DNA of 64,000 nt from Rhizobium sp. CC-YZS058 (GTDB taxonomy: Bacteria > Pseudomonadota > Alphaproteobacteria > Rhizobiales > Rhizobiaceae), in assembly GCF_034720595.1 (NCBI RefSeq), contig NZ_JAYESJ010000001.1, forward strand, positions 2,134,001 through 2,198,000, given 5' to 3'. A program made the position numbers and the translations under genes. Position 1 is the stretch's first letter, and each line of letters starts with the position of its first letter. The notes under the pieces are model-generated. The model searched no databases and was not told where the DNA came from. It worked only from the letters and a program-made list of their open reading frames with translations. Below are positions 49,583-60,384 of this stretch, one piece after another.

Positions 49583-49604
49583 AGGCAGCCCTTTCGGGCC
49601 GCCT
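49583..49604 (-). terminator. Attenuator-like hairpin after rplL
   Basis: Minus-strand 9-bp stem AGGCGGCCC/GGGCTGCCT with a GAAA loop, followed by CTCTTTG. The weak U-run suggests partial termination, which would set the ratio of rplJL to rpoBC. Confidence 0.5.
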
Positions 49605-49624
49605 CCCCCTGATATGGAGCACGA

Positions 49625-50002
49625 TTACTTGACGTCGACCTTGGCGCCAGCGTCTTCGAGCTTCTTCTTGAGGTCGGCAGCTTCGCCCTTGGACACGCCT
49701 TCCTTGACGGCCTTCGGAGCAGCTTCGACCAGGTCCTTGGCTTCCTTGAGGCCAAGGCCGGTGATCGCGCGGACTTCCTTGATGACGTTGATCTTGTTCG
49801 CGCCGGCATCAGCGAGGATGACGTCGAACTCGGTCTTTTCTTCTTCAGCCGGAGCAGCAGCGGCACCACCGCCGGCAGCAGCAACGGCAACCGGAGCAGC
49901 GGCGGAAACGCCCCACTTTTCTTCGAGCATCTTCGACAGTTCTGCAGCTTCCAGAACGGTCAGCGAGGAGAGGTCTTCAACGATCTTAGAGAGATCAGCC
50001 AT
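49625..50002 (-). CDS. rplL: 50S ribosomal protein L7/L12
   Basis: 125 residues. N-terminal dimer helix ([20 protein letters not shown]), an Ala/Gly-rich hinge (about 32-55) and the factor-binding C-terminal domain with [20 protein letters not shown]. 59 bases after rplJ. Confidence 0.99.
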   Translation of the reverse strand: MADLSKIVEDLSSLTVLEAAELSKMLEEKWGVSAAAPVAVAAAGGGAAAAPAEEEKTEFDVILADAGANKINVIKEVRAITGLGLKEAKDLVEAAPKAVKEGVSKGEAADLKKKLEDAGAKVDVK

Positions 50003-50061
50003 TGTCTTTAGTCCTTTTGTTCAGTTCGAACCGATGTTGATGTAAACAGCGAAAAACCGCC

Positions 50062-50583
50062 TCACGCGGCTTCTTCGTCCTTCTTGGCATAGGCCGCGAA
50101 CACGCGGGCAAGCTGGCTTGCCGGTGCCGCAACAACGCCCGCGATCCGGGTGGCCGGGGTCTGGATCATGCCCAGCAACCTGCCACGCAGCTCGTCCAGC
50201 GAAGGCAGGGTCGCAAGCGACTTGACAGCTTCCGCATTGAGCGTTGTCGTTCCCATGGCGCCGCCCAGAACAACGACCTTGTCGTTGGTCTTGGCGAAAT
50301 CCACGGTGACCTTGGGAGCCACGATCGGGTCGACGCTGTAAGCAATCAGCGTCTGGCCCTTGAAGAGATCGACGATCCCTTCGGACTCCGTACCCTGAAG
50401 GGCAATCTTGGCCAGGCGGTTCTTCGCGACTTTGACGGTGCCGCCCGCAGCGCGCATCTTCGAACGGAAGTCGTTCATTTGCGCAACGGTGACGCCGGCA
50501 TAGTGGGCCACGACAACCGAACCGGAAGCCTTGAAGACTTCGTTCAGCTCCGTGACGAATTCGCGTTTTTCCGCTCTTTCCAC
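50062..50583 (-). CDS. rplJ: 50S ribosomal protein L10
   Basis: 173 residues; [20 protein letters not shown] and the C-terminal helix that binds L7/L12 dimers ([19 protein letters not shown]). Starts at GTG 50583 with GGAG nine bases upstream. The 323-base leader fits autogenous control by L10. Confidence 0.98.
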   Translation of the reverse strand: MERAEKREFVTELNEVFKASGSVVVAHYAGVTVAQMNDFRSKMRAAGGTVKVAKNRLAKIALQGTESEGIVDLFKGQTLIAYSVDPIVAPKVTVDFAKTNDKVVVLGGAMGTTTLNAEAVKSLATLPSLDELRGRLLGMIQTPATRIAGVVAAPASQLARVFAAYAKKDEEAA

Positions 50584-50906
50584 TGCCTATCTCCAGTTGG
50601 CAGACCGCAATCCTGCAGGCCTGCCGGGTTTGCCTTTGCCGCGCGGGACCGAAACCGATCCCGAGCGACGCTCGAGGATCCTGTCCCCTGCGAAGCGCTG
50701 ACAGCGCTCACAAGGCAAGCCGAGGTTCGAACCGAAAGTGCCCGGAGGCACCGAAATTTCGGGTCTCACCCGTCTCATGCAGGCAAAAGTGATTAAGGGA
50801 TAACCACCTGCAATCTCGGACAGGAGTTCCGGGCCTTTGAGAGCCCGGATATCCGGCCCCGAAGGGCCGGAATTCATGCGCGCCGACCGATGGCCGGCTC
50901 GTGCGA
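50584..50906 (-). promoter_or_regulatory. rplA-rplJ spacer, likely L10 leader
   Basis: 323 bases without a gene. Just after rplA come two GC hairpins (CCGGCCC/GGGCCGG near 50854-50871 and CCGGGC/GCCCGG near 50830-50848) without U-runs. The rest can fold extensively before the rplJ ribosome-binding site, as expected of the L10(L12)4 binding leader, but I cannot assign the exact site. Confidence 0.5.
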
Positions 50907-51605
50907 TCAGGCGACGCTCAGCGTCGACGGATCGATCTTGACGCCCGGACCCATGGTCGAGGAGATCGCGACGCGCTTGACGTAGTTGCCCTTGGCACCC
51001 GTCGGCTTCGCCTTGATCACGGCATCCGCGAAAGCGCGGATGTTCTCTTCCAGAGCGGCCGGTGCGAAGGAGGCCTTGCCGATGCCGGCATGCACGATGC
51101 CTGCCTTCTCGACGCGGAACTCGACTGCGCCGCCCTTCGATGCCTTGACGGCGCCGGCGACGTCCATGGTCACGGTGCCGACCTTCGGGTTCGGCATCAT
51201 GCCGCGCGGGCCGAGCACCTTACCGAGGCGGCCGACGAGCGGCATCATGTCCGGAGTGGCGATGCAGCGATCGAAATCGATCTTGCCGCCCTGGACGATC
51301 TCGACGAGATCTTCCGCACCGACGACGTCTGCGCCGGCGGCCTTGGCTTCGTCAGCCTTGGCGCCACGCGCGAAGACGGCGACGCGAACGTCGCGACCGG
51401 TGCCGTTAGGCAGGTTGACCACGCCGCGGACCATCTGGTCGGCATGACGCGGATCGACGCCGAGGTTCATGGCGACTTCGATGGTTTCGTCGAACTTGGC
51501 GACAGCCCGTTCCTTGACCATCGAGACAGCCTCGGTGAGGCCGTAGGTCTTGGTCGGATCAACGCCTTCGCGGATCTTCTGGATGCGCTTTGCTACCTTC
51601 GCCAT
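50907..51605 (-). CDS. rplA: 50S ribosomal protein L1
   Basis: 232 residues: two-domain L1 with [20 protein letters not shown] and [20 protein letters not shown]. Forms the L1 stalk at the E site and, in many bacteria, represses rplKA. Starts two bases after rplK. Confidence 0.99.
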   Translation of the reverse strand: MAKVAKRIQKIREGVDPTKTYGLTEAVSMVKERAVAKFDETIEVAMNLGVDPRHADQMVRGVVNLPNGTGRDVRVAVFARGAKADEAKAAGADVVGAEDLVEIVQGGKIDFDRCIATPDMMPLVGRLGKVLGPRGMMPNPKVGTVTMDVAGAVKASKGGAVEFRVEKAGIVHAGIGKASFAPAALEENIRAFADAVIKAKPTGAKGNYVKRVAISSTMGPGVKIDPSTLSVA

Positions 51606-51607
51606 GA

Positions 51608-52039
51608 TCAGCCCACCACTTCCAGACCCATGGCGCGGGCAGAGCCCTCGATCATGGTCATTGCACCGTCGATGTCAGCGGCATTCAGGTCCTTCATCTT
51701 GGCTTCGGCGATCGACTTGATCTGAGCCTTGGTGAGCTTGCCTGCAAAGCCACCCTTGCCCGGCGTCTTGGAGCCGGAGGTGATCTTGGCTTCCTTCTTG
51801 AGGAAGTAGCTGACCGGCGGCTGCTTCATCGCGAAGGTGAACGACTTGTCCTGGTAATAGGTGATGACGACCGGGATCGGCATACCCTTTTCCATTTCCT
51901 GCGTAGCGGCATTGAACGCCTTGCAGAATTCCATGATGTTGATGCCACGCTGACCAAGCGCAGGACCGATCGGCGGAGACGGATTGGCCGACCCTGCCTT
52001 GACCTGAAGCTTGAGCTGACCGGCGACTTTCTTAGCCAT
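51608..52039 (-). CDS. rplK: 50S ribosomal protein L11
   Basis: 143 residues: [20 protein letters not shown] with [17 protein letters not shown], then the RNA-binding C-terminal domain. Part of the GTPase-associated centre. A 239-base spacer with several GC hairpins separates it from nusG; an L1 binding site could be there. Confidence 0.99.
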   Translation of the reverse strand: MAKKVAGQLKLQVKAGSANPSPPIGPALGQRGINIMEFCKAFNAATQEMEKGMPIPVVITYYQDKSFTFAMKQPPVSYFLKKEAKITSGSKTPGKGGFAGKLTKAQIKSIAEAKMKDLNAADIDGAMTMIEGSARAMGLEVVG

Positions 52040-52278
52040 TGCTCTCTGCCTTTGTCTTGAGCCTGCGCTTCAACCTCGCAAGGAGGCGTCGGCAGGCCGT
52101 GATGGCCGGTTGCCCGGCCCCTATGCCGCCGGCCTCTCGGGCTCAGCGGCGGCTGCGGTTGCGTGGTGCGGCTCGAAAGAGACCCGGCTTGAAGGCCCCT
52201 CGCCTTCCACGCGCTGTGGCGGCAACGCCGCCGAAAGCCGGACGCTCGCGCGGCCGGCTTCCATTCCGTGTCAGATCG

Positions 52279-52809
52279 TCAAACCTTCTCGACCTGCGCA
52301 AATTCCAGATCGACCGGCGTGGCGCGACCGAAGATCGACACCTCGACCTTGAGGCGCGACCGCTCCTCGTCCACATCCTGGACCGTGCCGTTGAACGAGG
52401 CGAAGGGGCCATCGGAGACCCGCACCTGTTCGCCGATCTCGAAGGAGATCGAGGGCTTGGGACGATCGACGCCGTCCTGAACCTGGCCGAGGATGCGCTC
52501 GGCTTCGTAGTCCGGGATCGGAACCGGCTTGTTGTCGGAGCCAAGGAACCCGGTGACCTTCGGCGTGTTCTTGATGAGGTGATAGGCCTCATCCGTCAGG
52601 TTCGCACGAACCAGAACATAGCCGGGGAAGAACTTGCGCTCGGCATCGACCTTGCGGCCGCGACGAACCTCGACGACCTTCTCGGTCGGAACAAGGATCT
52701 TCTCGAACAGATGGGTCAGACCCTTCTGCTTCGCCTTCTCCTCGATCGACTCGGCGACCTTCTTCTCAAAATTCGAATAGGCGTGGACGATGTACCAACG
52801 CGAAGCCAT
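52279..52809 (-). CDS. nusG: Transcription termination/antitermination factor NusG
   Basis: 176 residues. NGN domain from RWYIVHAYSNFEKKVAESIE, with FFPGYVLVRANLTDEAYHLI, and a C-terminal KOW domain VRVSDGPFASFNGTVQDVDE. Links RNA polymerase to Rho or the ribosome. Start set at MASRWYIV (52809); an ATG two codons upstream is possible. 16 bases after secE. Confidence 0.98.
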   Translation of the reverse strand: MASRWYIVHAYSNFEKKVAESIEEKAKQKGLTHLFEKILVPTEKVVEVRRGRKVDAERKFFPGYVLVRANLTDEAYHLIKNTPKVTGFLGSDNKPVPIPDYEAERILGQVQDGVDRPKPSISFEIGEQVRVSDGPFASFNGTVQDVDEERSRLKVEVSIFGRATPVDLEFAQVEKV

Positions 52810-52825
52810 GTTCATCCCCACCCGC

Positions 52826-53026
52826 TCAGAACTGTGCATTCAGGACGAGGCCGATCACCCAGCCCATAAGCTGATCCGCAGCGAAGAAGAAGGCTGCAGC
52901 CAGAATGACCATGACGAAGACCATCAAGGTCGAAATCACGGTTTCCCGACGCGACGGCCAGGTCACCTTCGCGGTCTCGGAGCGCACCTGCTTCAGGAAC
53001 GTAACTGGATCGGTTTTGGATGCCAT
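52826..53026 (-). CDS. secE: Preprotein translocase subunit SecE
   Basis: 66 residues, the short one-helix form. FLKQVRSETAKVTWPSRRET is the conserved amphipathic segment, then one transmembrane helix (LMVFVMVILAAAFFFAADQL). Partner of SecY. Between tRNA-Trp and nusG. Confidence 0.97.
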   Translation of the reverse strand: MASKTDPVTFLKQVRSETAKVTWPSRRETVISTLMVFVMVILAAAFFFAADQLMGWVIGLVLNAQF

Positions 53027-53233
53027 TGAATGCTCACGCCTTAACGGCCCGTAAAGCCGATGAATCAGCCCCACGCGCCGCGTGTCTGTTGAACCCTACA
53101 TAAAGACCGATTCCGAAAACCACAAGGGCTTTCCAGCCTTTTCACGACAAGTGGACGCATGGGCGTCCGGCCTCTTCCCTGTCGTCTTGCTCGCCGCTGC
53201 CGAGGGGCGCTGATCGAAAAAGCCTGGGAAGAC

Positions 53234-53309
<76 letters not shown>

Positions 53310-53447
53310 ATCCCGTTCGTCCGGGGCATCAAGTGCCGCCCCGTCTGAACCGTGGTGCTCCTTTAAGGCGGAGAAGGCAGGTTGGCAAGAGCTTTGTCGC
53401 GCCAGCCCTCGCCTTTTCCCCATGCTGCGATCGCGAAGGCCGGAGGG

Positions 53448-54335
53448 TCAGACTTTCACATAGCGCCGCCAGTCATGCTCCTCCGTAAAACCGAGAACCT
53501 CGCGAATCTTGCGGTTGGAGAGCAGCCCCTCATAGGTGTCGATCTCGCGGCGGAAGGGGACGTTCGGGAAGAATCGCTCGGCCAGCTCGCGGGTCGGCGT
53601 GTTGGCGGAGACGGTATTGTTGCAGGCGTTGAAGATCTCGAAGCCGAGTCCGTCCTTTTCGATGCACAGTTTGCAGATCTGGCCGAGGTCGCGGGCGTCG
53701 ATATAGCTCCAGGCGATTCGCTTGCGCATCTCCGGATGGGCGAAATAGGTCGGAAAATTGGCATATTCATGCGGTTCGATGACATTGCCGATCCGCAAGG
53801 CGTAGATGTCGAAGCCGGAGCGCTCGGCGAAGGCCCGCGCGGTCTTCTCGTTCAACACCTTGGAGAGCCCGTAGCTGTCCATCGGGTTGACGTCGTAATC
53901 CTCTTCCAGAGGGAAGTGATGGAAGTCGCGATGGCCCTCGGCGAAGCAGACGCCGTAGGTGGTCTCGCTGGACGCGACGATGATCTTGCGGATGCCGAGC
54001 TTCACCGCCGCTTCGACGATGTTGTAGGTCCCCATGGTGTTGATGCGGAAGGTCTCGTTGTCCGGCTTGATGAGGATGCGCGGAATGGCGGCGAAGTGGA
54101 CGACGGCATCATAGGGGCGGCCGCCCGTGTCGAGGTCGTCGAGATCGCGATGCATGCTGAGCGCGCTGTACACCTGACCAGCGTCGGTGATGTCGACGAT
54201 CAGGTTGCTGACGCCCGGATGATCGAGCGGCACGAGGTCGAGATTGTGAACCTCGTATCCGGCGTCCACCAGATAGGGCACCACGTGCCGCCCCGCCTTG
54301 CCTGCGCCACCGGTAAAGAGAATACGCTTGCCCAT
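53448..54335 (-). CDS. NAD(P)-dependent epimerase/dehydratase (extended SDR)
   Basis: 295 residues. N-terminal Rossmann motif TGGAGKAGRHV, catalytic YGLSK with the serine in ASSETTYG, and AYSYIDARDLG-type end (here AWSYIDARDLGQI). Substrate unknown; probably a nucleotide or free sugar. ATG at 54335 has GGAGG eight bases upstream. The gene lies between tuf2 and tRNA-Trp, where nothing in its function links it to translation, so it may be a later insertion at this junction. Confidence 0.88.
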   Translation of the reverse strand: MGKRILFTGGAGKAGRHVVPYLVDAGYEVHNLDLVPLDHPGVSNLIVDITDAGQVYSALSMHRDLDDLDTGGRPYDAVVHFAAIPRILIKPDNETFRINTMGTYNIVEAAVKLGIRKIIVASSETTYGVCFAEGHRDFHHFPLEEDYDVNPMDSYGLSKVLNEKTARAFAERSGFDIYALRIGNVIEPHEYANFPTYFAHPEMRKRIAWSYIDARDLGQICKLCIEKDGLGFEIFNACNNTVSANTPTRELAERFFPNVPFRREIDTYEGLLSNRKIREVLGFTEEHDWRRYVKV

Positions 54336-54730
54336 GTCGGGTCCTCCACTGCGTTCGTTGCAACCGACATAGCGCCCTGCCCCGCGCAAGACAGGGCATG
54401 GCTTGCCCCATCCACAACGAAAAACGCGCCACCCGTCCGGGCAGCGCGTCTTCCAAAGTCTATCATGTCATCCGTGCCGTCGGCTTGCTGACGGCATCGT
54501 GGATCGTCGCTTACTCGACGATCGAAGCGACGATGCCGGCGCCGCGTGCAGATCGCGCTTGCGCGCCATCTGCACATCCTTCAACGCCGTCGGCTCGCTG
54601 ACGGCATCGTGGATCGTCGCTTACTCGACGATCGAAGCGACGATGCCGGCGCCGCGTGCAGATCGCGCTTGCGCGCCATCTGCACATCCTTCAACGCCGT
54701 CGGCTCGCTGACGGCATCGTGGATCGTCGA
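54336..54730. other. tuf2-epimerase spacer
   Basis: 395 bases filled by the tuf2 3' array (54476-54730) and the tuf2 terminator (54418-54449); the last 80 bases before the epimerase gene show no clear promoter. Open frames on the plus strand here are only the repeat read through. Confidence 0.7.
54418..54449 (-). terminator. Intrinsic terminator of tuf2
   Basis: Minus-strand 12-bp stem ACGCGCTGCCCG/CGGGTGGCGCGT (two G-T pairs), followed by TTTTT. It comes after the tandem array, so the array is part of the tuf2 transcript. Confidence 0.85.
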
Positions 54731-55906
<1,176 letters not shown>

Positions 55907-56280
55907 GGGTCATTATCCTGTGATCGATAAGGAATGCGTCCAAAGCCCCGTTTTTCTTGCAACGGGCCTCCGGTTTGGGGAGGCACTTAAGGGTTTCGCA
56001 AGGATTGCGCAAGGGCTATTTGCGCCAGCATCGACGGCAAGGCGAACCCGCCGCGCCCTCCCCCGGCGCCCTGCGTGGAACCGGGGACCGATCCCGCCGC
56101 TTGTCGGTCAGTGGGGCGTTTCCATTTGGGACGAAATGGCCGCCAGCGCCCGCCAAGGCTGCGCAAAACAATCGCTTCCTTCAAATGCGACCGATTTTCG
56201 AGAGGTGGATTTCAGCCTTGCCTCATAGATCGGATGGACACGGCCTGCCCGTTGCCGCTCACGGAAAAGGATGACGCGCC
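55907..56280. other. Divergent region tuf2 / FAD oxidoreductase
   Basis: 374 bases. Toward tuf2, TTGCGC (56007-56012) and TTAAGT (55985-55990), 16 apart, are a possible promoter, followed by a CCCGTT/AACGGG leader hairpin near 55938-55960. No promoter was recognised toward the plus-strand gene. No RNA gene seen. Confidence 0.4.
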
Positions 56281-57690
56281 ATGACCCCACCGACAATGCC
56301 AGGACCGGTCTCCGGCGGTGCAGACGGCATGAAGCCGGTCGCCATTCTCGGTGCAGGTCTCGCCGGCCTTGTGGCGGCACGCGAACTCAAGCGCCGCGGC
56401 ATCCCCGTCATCCTTTTCGAAGCCGCCAAGGTCATCGGCGGGCTCGCAGGGTCCTACAAGGATGCCGAAGGCTTCTCCTACGACATGGGCGCGCATTTCG
56501 TCTCGAATCGGCTGGCGCGGGAGCTCGACGCGGAAACCATCTGCCGCACGGTGACGCGCTATGGCGAGGCCGTGCAGGTGGGCGACAGGCGCTATGGCTA
56601 CCCCTTCGGCCTGCTGCGCGCGCCGCATTATGTGGCGAGTGCACTTGCGGCACGGCTTTCGGAACCGCCGGTCCGCAACGCGGCCGATTGGTTCACCCGG
56701 AACTACGGCGCCGCCCTTGCCCGCGACGTCGCCATTCCGCTCGCGGAAGCCTGGTCCGGGGCGAGCGCCGAGGATCTTGCACCCTCCGTGGGCGAGAAGA
56801 TGCGCGGCGGCATGGCCCGCTCGTTGATGCTGAAGGCCGCCGCCCGCCTCACGGACCGCGCCGTCTGCATCGGCTATTCGCATGAGATGCCGGAACGCCC
56901 CTCGGTCTACCATGTCTACCCCGAAGGTGGCATTGCACGCCTACTGGAACCCACAGCCCGCGAGGTCAGCGACACGATCCGCCTCAATGCCCCTGTCGAA
57001 GCGGTGATCGTCGAGGGTGAACGGGTTCGCGCGGTTCGGGTTCGCGGCGAAACCATCGCGGTTTCCGCCGTGATCAGCACCGCCCCCGTCACCGTTCTGC
57101 CGAAGCTGGTGCAGGGCAGCCGCCGGCTCGACCACCTCTCTGCCTTCCGCTATCGGCCGATGATCTTCGTCAATTTGCGCTTTGCCGGTCGCAATCTCCT
57201 GCCGGACACCATGCTTTGGGTGCCGGACCGCAGCCAGCCGTTTTTCCGCCTGACCGAGGCGCCGCGCTCCATGCCCTGGCTGGCGCCGGAGGGAAAAACC
57301 CTGATCACTTTCGATATCGGCTGCGACCGGGATGATGCCGCCTGGTCGATGTCGGACGAGGCGCTCGCTCGGCTCTGCCTGGAAGGGCTGACGCGCCTCA
57401 ACCCTGCTCTGGCGCATCGCTATCTCGGCCTCGGCGGCGTCCTGCGCACGCCGATCGCCTATCCTGTCTATCTCAATGCCTATGAGGACGACCGCAAGCG
57501 CTTCGGCCAGTCGACCGGCATCGACGGTCTCTACAGCATCGGCCGCAACGGCGAATTCGCCCATATCCTCATGGAAGACATCTACTGGCGCAGCCTGCGT
57601 CAGGTCGAGGCGATCGATGGCTATCTGCGCGGCGCCGCGCCGCCGCGTGAGGCTGGCCGCTCTTGGCCGCCACACCGCCAGGCGGCCTGA
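56281..57690 (+). CDS. FAD-dependent oxidoreductase (protoporphyrinogen oxidase/amine oxidase-like)
   Basis: 469 residues. N-terminal dinucleotide-binding motif VAILGAGLAGLVAARELKRR with the acidic strand end FEAAKVIGGLAGS, typical of HemY/phytoene-desaturase-like flavoproteins, and a C-terminal FAD-contact block DGLYSIGRNGEFAHILMEDI. Related proteins oxidise porphyrins, amines or carotenoid precursors, or act on nucleotide sugars (UDP-galactopyranose-mutase-like); the substrate here is unknown. AAAGGAT lies upstream of the ATG; the real start may be the internal MKPVAILG (residue 17). Confidence 0.85.
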   Translation: MTPPTMPGPVSGGADGMKPVAILGAGLAGLVAARELKRRGIPVILFEAAKVIGGLAGSYKDAEGFSYDMGAHFVSNRLARELDAETICRTVTRYGEAVQVGDRRYGYPFGLLRAPHYVASALAARLSEPPVRNAADWFTRNYGAALARDVAIPLAEAWSGASAEDLAPSVGEKMRGGMARSLMLKAAARLTDRAVCIGYSHEMPERPSVYHVYPEGGIARLLEPTAREVSDTIRLNAPVEAVIVEGERVRAVRVRGETIAVSAVISTAPVTVLPKLVQGSRRLDHLSAFRYRPMIFVNLRFAGRNLLPDTMLWVPDRSQPFFRLTEAPRSMPWLAPEGKTLITFDIGCDRDDAAWSMSDEALARLCLEGLTRLNPALAHRYLGLGGVLRTPIAYPVYLNAYEDDRKRFGQSTGIDGLYSIGRNGEFAHILMEDIYWRSLRQVEAIDGYLRGAAPPREAGRSWPPHRQAA

Positions 57691-57877
57691 CCGCCTTCTT
57701 GCGAACCATTCGCACCGGCCCCAGTTTGGCCGCCCAAAGGGAGGGCTCGACAGTGAAGGAGCAAGGGCGCGCTTCAATGCCGGCGTTGCAGCCAAGGGAT
57801 CCGACGCACTCAGGCCTCGGCTGGTCCTTCGTCCTGCCCACTGTCACGCGCAGCGAGCCGCGAAGGGGCAAGCCGGC

Positions 57878-58354
57878 ATGAGTCTCGAGGAGATGGTTTT
57901 CCGGCTTGGTCTTGCCAGCGCGGCTGGCCTGCTGCTCGGCCTTGACCGCGAGGTTCGGGGCATCGCTGCCGGTATCCGCACCCATGCGCTGGTCGCGCTC
58001 AGCGCGGCGCTCATCACCATCTCGGCCCTGCTGATCCATGAGGACCTTGGCCAGCACGGCGCGTCCGGCAGCGATCCGCTCCGGGTGATCCAGGGACTGG
58101 CACAGGCCGTCGGCTTCATCGCTGCCGGCGCCATCTTCGTGTCACGCGGTGCCGTTCACAACCTGACCTCCGCCGCCAATATCTGGCTTGCCGCCGCTCT
58201 CGGCATCGCGGCCGGCGCGGGGCAGACCAAGCTTCTCCTCATCGGCCTCGCCTTCGGCGCAATGATCCTCACCCTCGTCCGTATCAGCGAACGCCTCATT
58301 CCCGGCAGCATCAAATCCGCTCAGGAAGACACGCGCGTCAGCGATAGTGAATGA
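57878..58354 (+). CDS. MgtC/SapB-family membrane protein
   Basis: 158 residues. Starts MSLEEMVFRLGLASAAGLLL, with GLDREVRGIAAGIRTHALVA, the family signature, then helices ending GFIAAGAIFVSRG and ANIWLAAALGIAAGAG. MgtC-like proteins affect ATP synthase and Mg2+ homeostasis in pathogens; the C-terminal ACT-like domain of true MgtC is missing. Follows the flavoprotein gene by 187 bases. Confidence 0.9.
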   Translation: MSLEEMVFRLGLASAAGLLLGLDREVRGIAAGIRTHALVALSAALITISALLIHEDLGQHGASGSDPLRVIQGLAQAVGFIAAGAIFVSRGAVHNLTSAANIWLAAALGIAAGAGQTKLLLIGLAFGAMILTLVRISERLIPGSIKSAQEDTRVSDSE

Positions 58355-58369
58355 AGCAGGATGAATGTG

Positions 58370-58444
58370 TGGAGCGGGTAGCGGGAATCGAACCCGCGTA
58401 TTCAGCTTGGAAGGCTGCTGCTCTACCATTGAGCTATACCCGCG
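58370..58444 (-). tRNA. tRNA-Gly (anticodon TCC)
   Basis: 75 nt with CCA. Acceptor GCGGGTA/TACCCGC, anticodon stem CAGC..GCTG with loop CTTCCAA, T arm GCGGGTTCGATTCCCGC. Reads GGA/GGG. Confidence 0.96.
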
Positions 58445-58468
58445 GGGGTCTCGATCCGAGTGCGGAAT

Positions 58469-58552
58469 GGTGGAGGGAGTTGGATTTGAACCAACGTAGG
58501 CTGAGCCAACGGATTTACAGTCCGTCCCCTTTAACCACTCGGGCATCCCTCC
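58469..58552 (-). tRNA. tRNA-Tyr (anticodon GTA)
   Basis: 84 nt with CCA and a long variable arm. Acceptor GGAGGGA/TCCCTCC, anticodon loop CTGTAAA. Lies 24 bases upstream of tRNA-Gly on the same strand, so the pair is probably one transcript. Confidence 0.96.
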
Positions 58553-58775
58553 AGTCTTCCGTCTGGATCGAGCGACCAGTGTGCAGCATCGTCTTCGGCG
58601 GTTGCTCCGTTGCCGTGCTGCGCGGGCTATATGACCGCCCCGTTTCCTCCTGTCAACACGAGCTTCGGGAAAAAATGCCGGCCGATCCACAGACCGTTCC
58701 GCCCCTGCCCTTCGCGCCGGCCCCTCATGTGTGAAAACGGTTTCGCCTTGCCCTGCCGGCCGCTATAAGCAGCGC

Positions 58776-59648
58776 ATGACAAAAGATATTCCCGGCGACA
58801 AGACCGCCAAGGACAGCCATTACGCCACGCTGCGGCGGGCGCATCGAGACCAGAAGCGGGAGCGCGGCGAGATCCCGACGCCCAAGCACGACCGACGTCG
58901 GCCCGCCGAGCCCTGGTCGCCGCCGGCGGTCAGCCCCGATCTCGTGCAGCTTTACGGCATTCATACGGTGAAAGCGGCAATCGCCAATCCCGAGCGGACG
59001 ATTCTCGGTTTGAAGGTCACGCAGAATGCCCTGGCGCGGCTGGAGATCGGCGAGCCGGAGGCCCTGCCCTTCCCGGTCGAGCTCGTGTCGCCGCAGGCGC
59101 TGGACCGCGTGCTCGGCCCCGATGCCATCCACCAGGGCGCCCTGCTCGAAACGCGGCCCCTGCCGGTGCGCCGCCTGTCCGCGCTGTCGAACAGTCCGCT
59201 GGTGCTTGTCCTCGATCAGGTGACCGACCCGCACAATGTCGGCGCGATCATGCGCTCGGCGGTCGCCTTCGACGCCGGGGCCGTCATCACCACCATGCGC
59301 CACAGCCCGACCGAATCGGGCGTGCTCGCCAAGTCCGCCTCCGGCGCGCTGGAGCTGATCCCCTATATCCAGATCACCAATCTCGCCGATGCACTCGAAG
59401 AGCTGCACGGCCTCGGCTTCTCCTCCATCGGGCTCGATTCGGAGGGGCCGGCGCCGCTCGAAGCCACGCTCTCCGGCACCAAGGTGGCCCTGGTGCTCGG
59501 CGCGGAAGGAAAGGGCCTGCGGCAGAAGACGCGCGCCACCTGCCAGGCGCTCGCAAGGCTCGACATGCCCGGCGCAATAAAATCCCTGAACGTGTCCAAC
59601 GCCGCCGCCATCGCGCTCTACGCCACGCGGCGGCACCTCTGCCTCTAA
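58776..59648 (+). CDS. rlmB: TrmH-family 23S rRNA 2'-O-methyltransferase (RlmB-like)
   Basis: 290 residues. A charged N-terminal extension, then the substrate-binding domain (YGIHTVKAAIANPERTI) and the SPOUT knot: VLDQVTDPHNVGAIMRSA (motif 1), LVLGAEGKGLR (motif 2) and IKSLNVSNAAAIALY (motif 3). Best fit is methylation of G2251 in 23S rRNA. ATG at 58776 is preferred to an upstream start at 58731. Confidence 0.9.
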   Translation: MTKDIPGDKTAKDSHYATLRRAHRDQKRERGEIPTPKHDRRRPAEPWSPPAVSPDLVQLYGIHTVKAAIANPERTILGLKVTQNALARLEIGEPEALPFPVELVSPQALDRVLGPDAIHQGALLETRPLPVRRLSALSNSPLVLVLDQVTDPHNVGAIMRSAVAFDAGAVITTMRHSPTESGVLAKSASGALELIPYIQITNLADALEELHGLGFSSIGLDSEGPAPLEATLSGTKVALVLGAEGKGLRQKTRATCQALARLDMPGAIKSLNVSNAAAIALYATRRHLCL

Positions 59649-59651
59649 CGC

Positions 59652-59678
59652 GAAATCCCCGGACTGGCCGGGGATTTC
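59652..59678. terminator. Hairpin between convergent rlmB and azoR
   Basis: Perfect 11-bp arms GAAATCCCCGG/CCGGGGATTTC with a 5-base loop, four bases after the rlmB stop. U-runs are weak on both sides (GTTGT, GCGTT), so termination is likely but not certain. Confidence 0.6.
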
Positions 59679-59703
59679 GTTGTCTCACGTCGAGAACCGG
59701 CGC

Positions 59704-60285
59704 TCAGGCAGCCCGGGCAAGACCTTCATGGGTCTTGATCGTTTCATGCGCCGCATCGATGGCGGCGGTCCGCGCATCCGGACCGAGCGCCAGGCCCTCG
59801 GCGCGAACGATCTCGACATCCGTCACGCCGATGAAGCCGAGCGTGTTGACCAGCAGCGGCTCCTGGTGGTCCATGATGGCGGCCGGCGATCCCTCGCCAT
59901 AGACGCCGCCGCGCGCCGAGGCGATCACCACCTTGCGGCCGCCCGCCAGACCTTCGACGCCCGCTGCGCCGTAGCGGAAGGTCTTGCCAGCCACGAGAAT
60001 CCGGTCGAGCCAGGCCTTGAGCTGCGTCGGGACGGTGAAATTGTACATGGGTGCGCCGATGACGACGACGTCGGCCGCCAGGAATTCGGCCAGCACATCG
60101 CGCCCCGCCGGCGCGGCGCCGAGATCGGTCGCGGCCAGATGGTCGAGCGGTTCCGAGACCAGATCGTGATAGGTCACGGACGAGCCGGGATGTTCGGCCG
60201 TGAGCCGGGCGACGATTGCCGCCGTCAGGCCGCGCGAGACCGACTGGTCGCCGAGGATGCCGGAATCGAGATGGAGAATGTTCAT
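59704..60285 (-). CDS. azoR: FMN-dependent NADH-azoreductase
   Basis: 193 residues, flavodoxin-like. LHLDSGILGDQSVSRGLT binds FMN phosphate, APMYNFTVPTQLKAWLDRIL and the glycine-rich SARGGVYGEGSP are the other signatures. Reduces quinones and azo dyes; usually an oxidative or electrophile stress defence. Divergent from a LysR regulator with 149 bases between, including a 24-bp palindrome. Confidence 0.93.
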   Translation of the reverse strand: MNILHLDSGILGDQSVSRGLTAAIVARLTAEHPGSSVTYHDLVSEPLDHLAATDLGAAPAGRDVLAEFLAADVVVIGAPMYNFTVPTQLKAWLDRILVAGKTFRYGAAGVEGLAGGRKVVIASARGGVYGEGSPAAIMDHQEPLLVNTLGFIGVTDVEIVRAEGLALGPDARTAAIDAAHETIKTHEGLARAA

Positions 60286-60384
60286 GGGAGCGAGCCTCGC
60301 CTTGCAGGATTGAAGAGTGCGGTGGTCTTGGCTAACCATATGGCGACAGAAACGATGGGGCCGGTAGACGGCCGGATTCCGACA

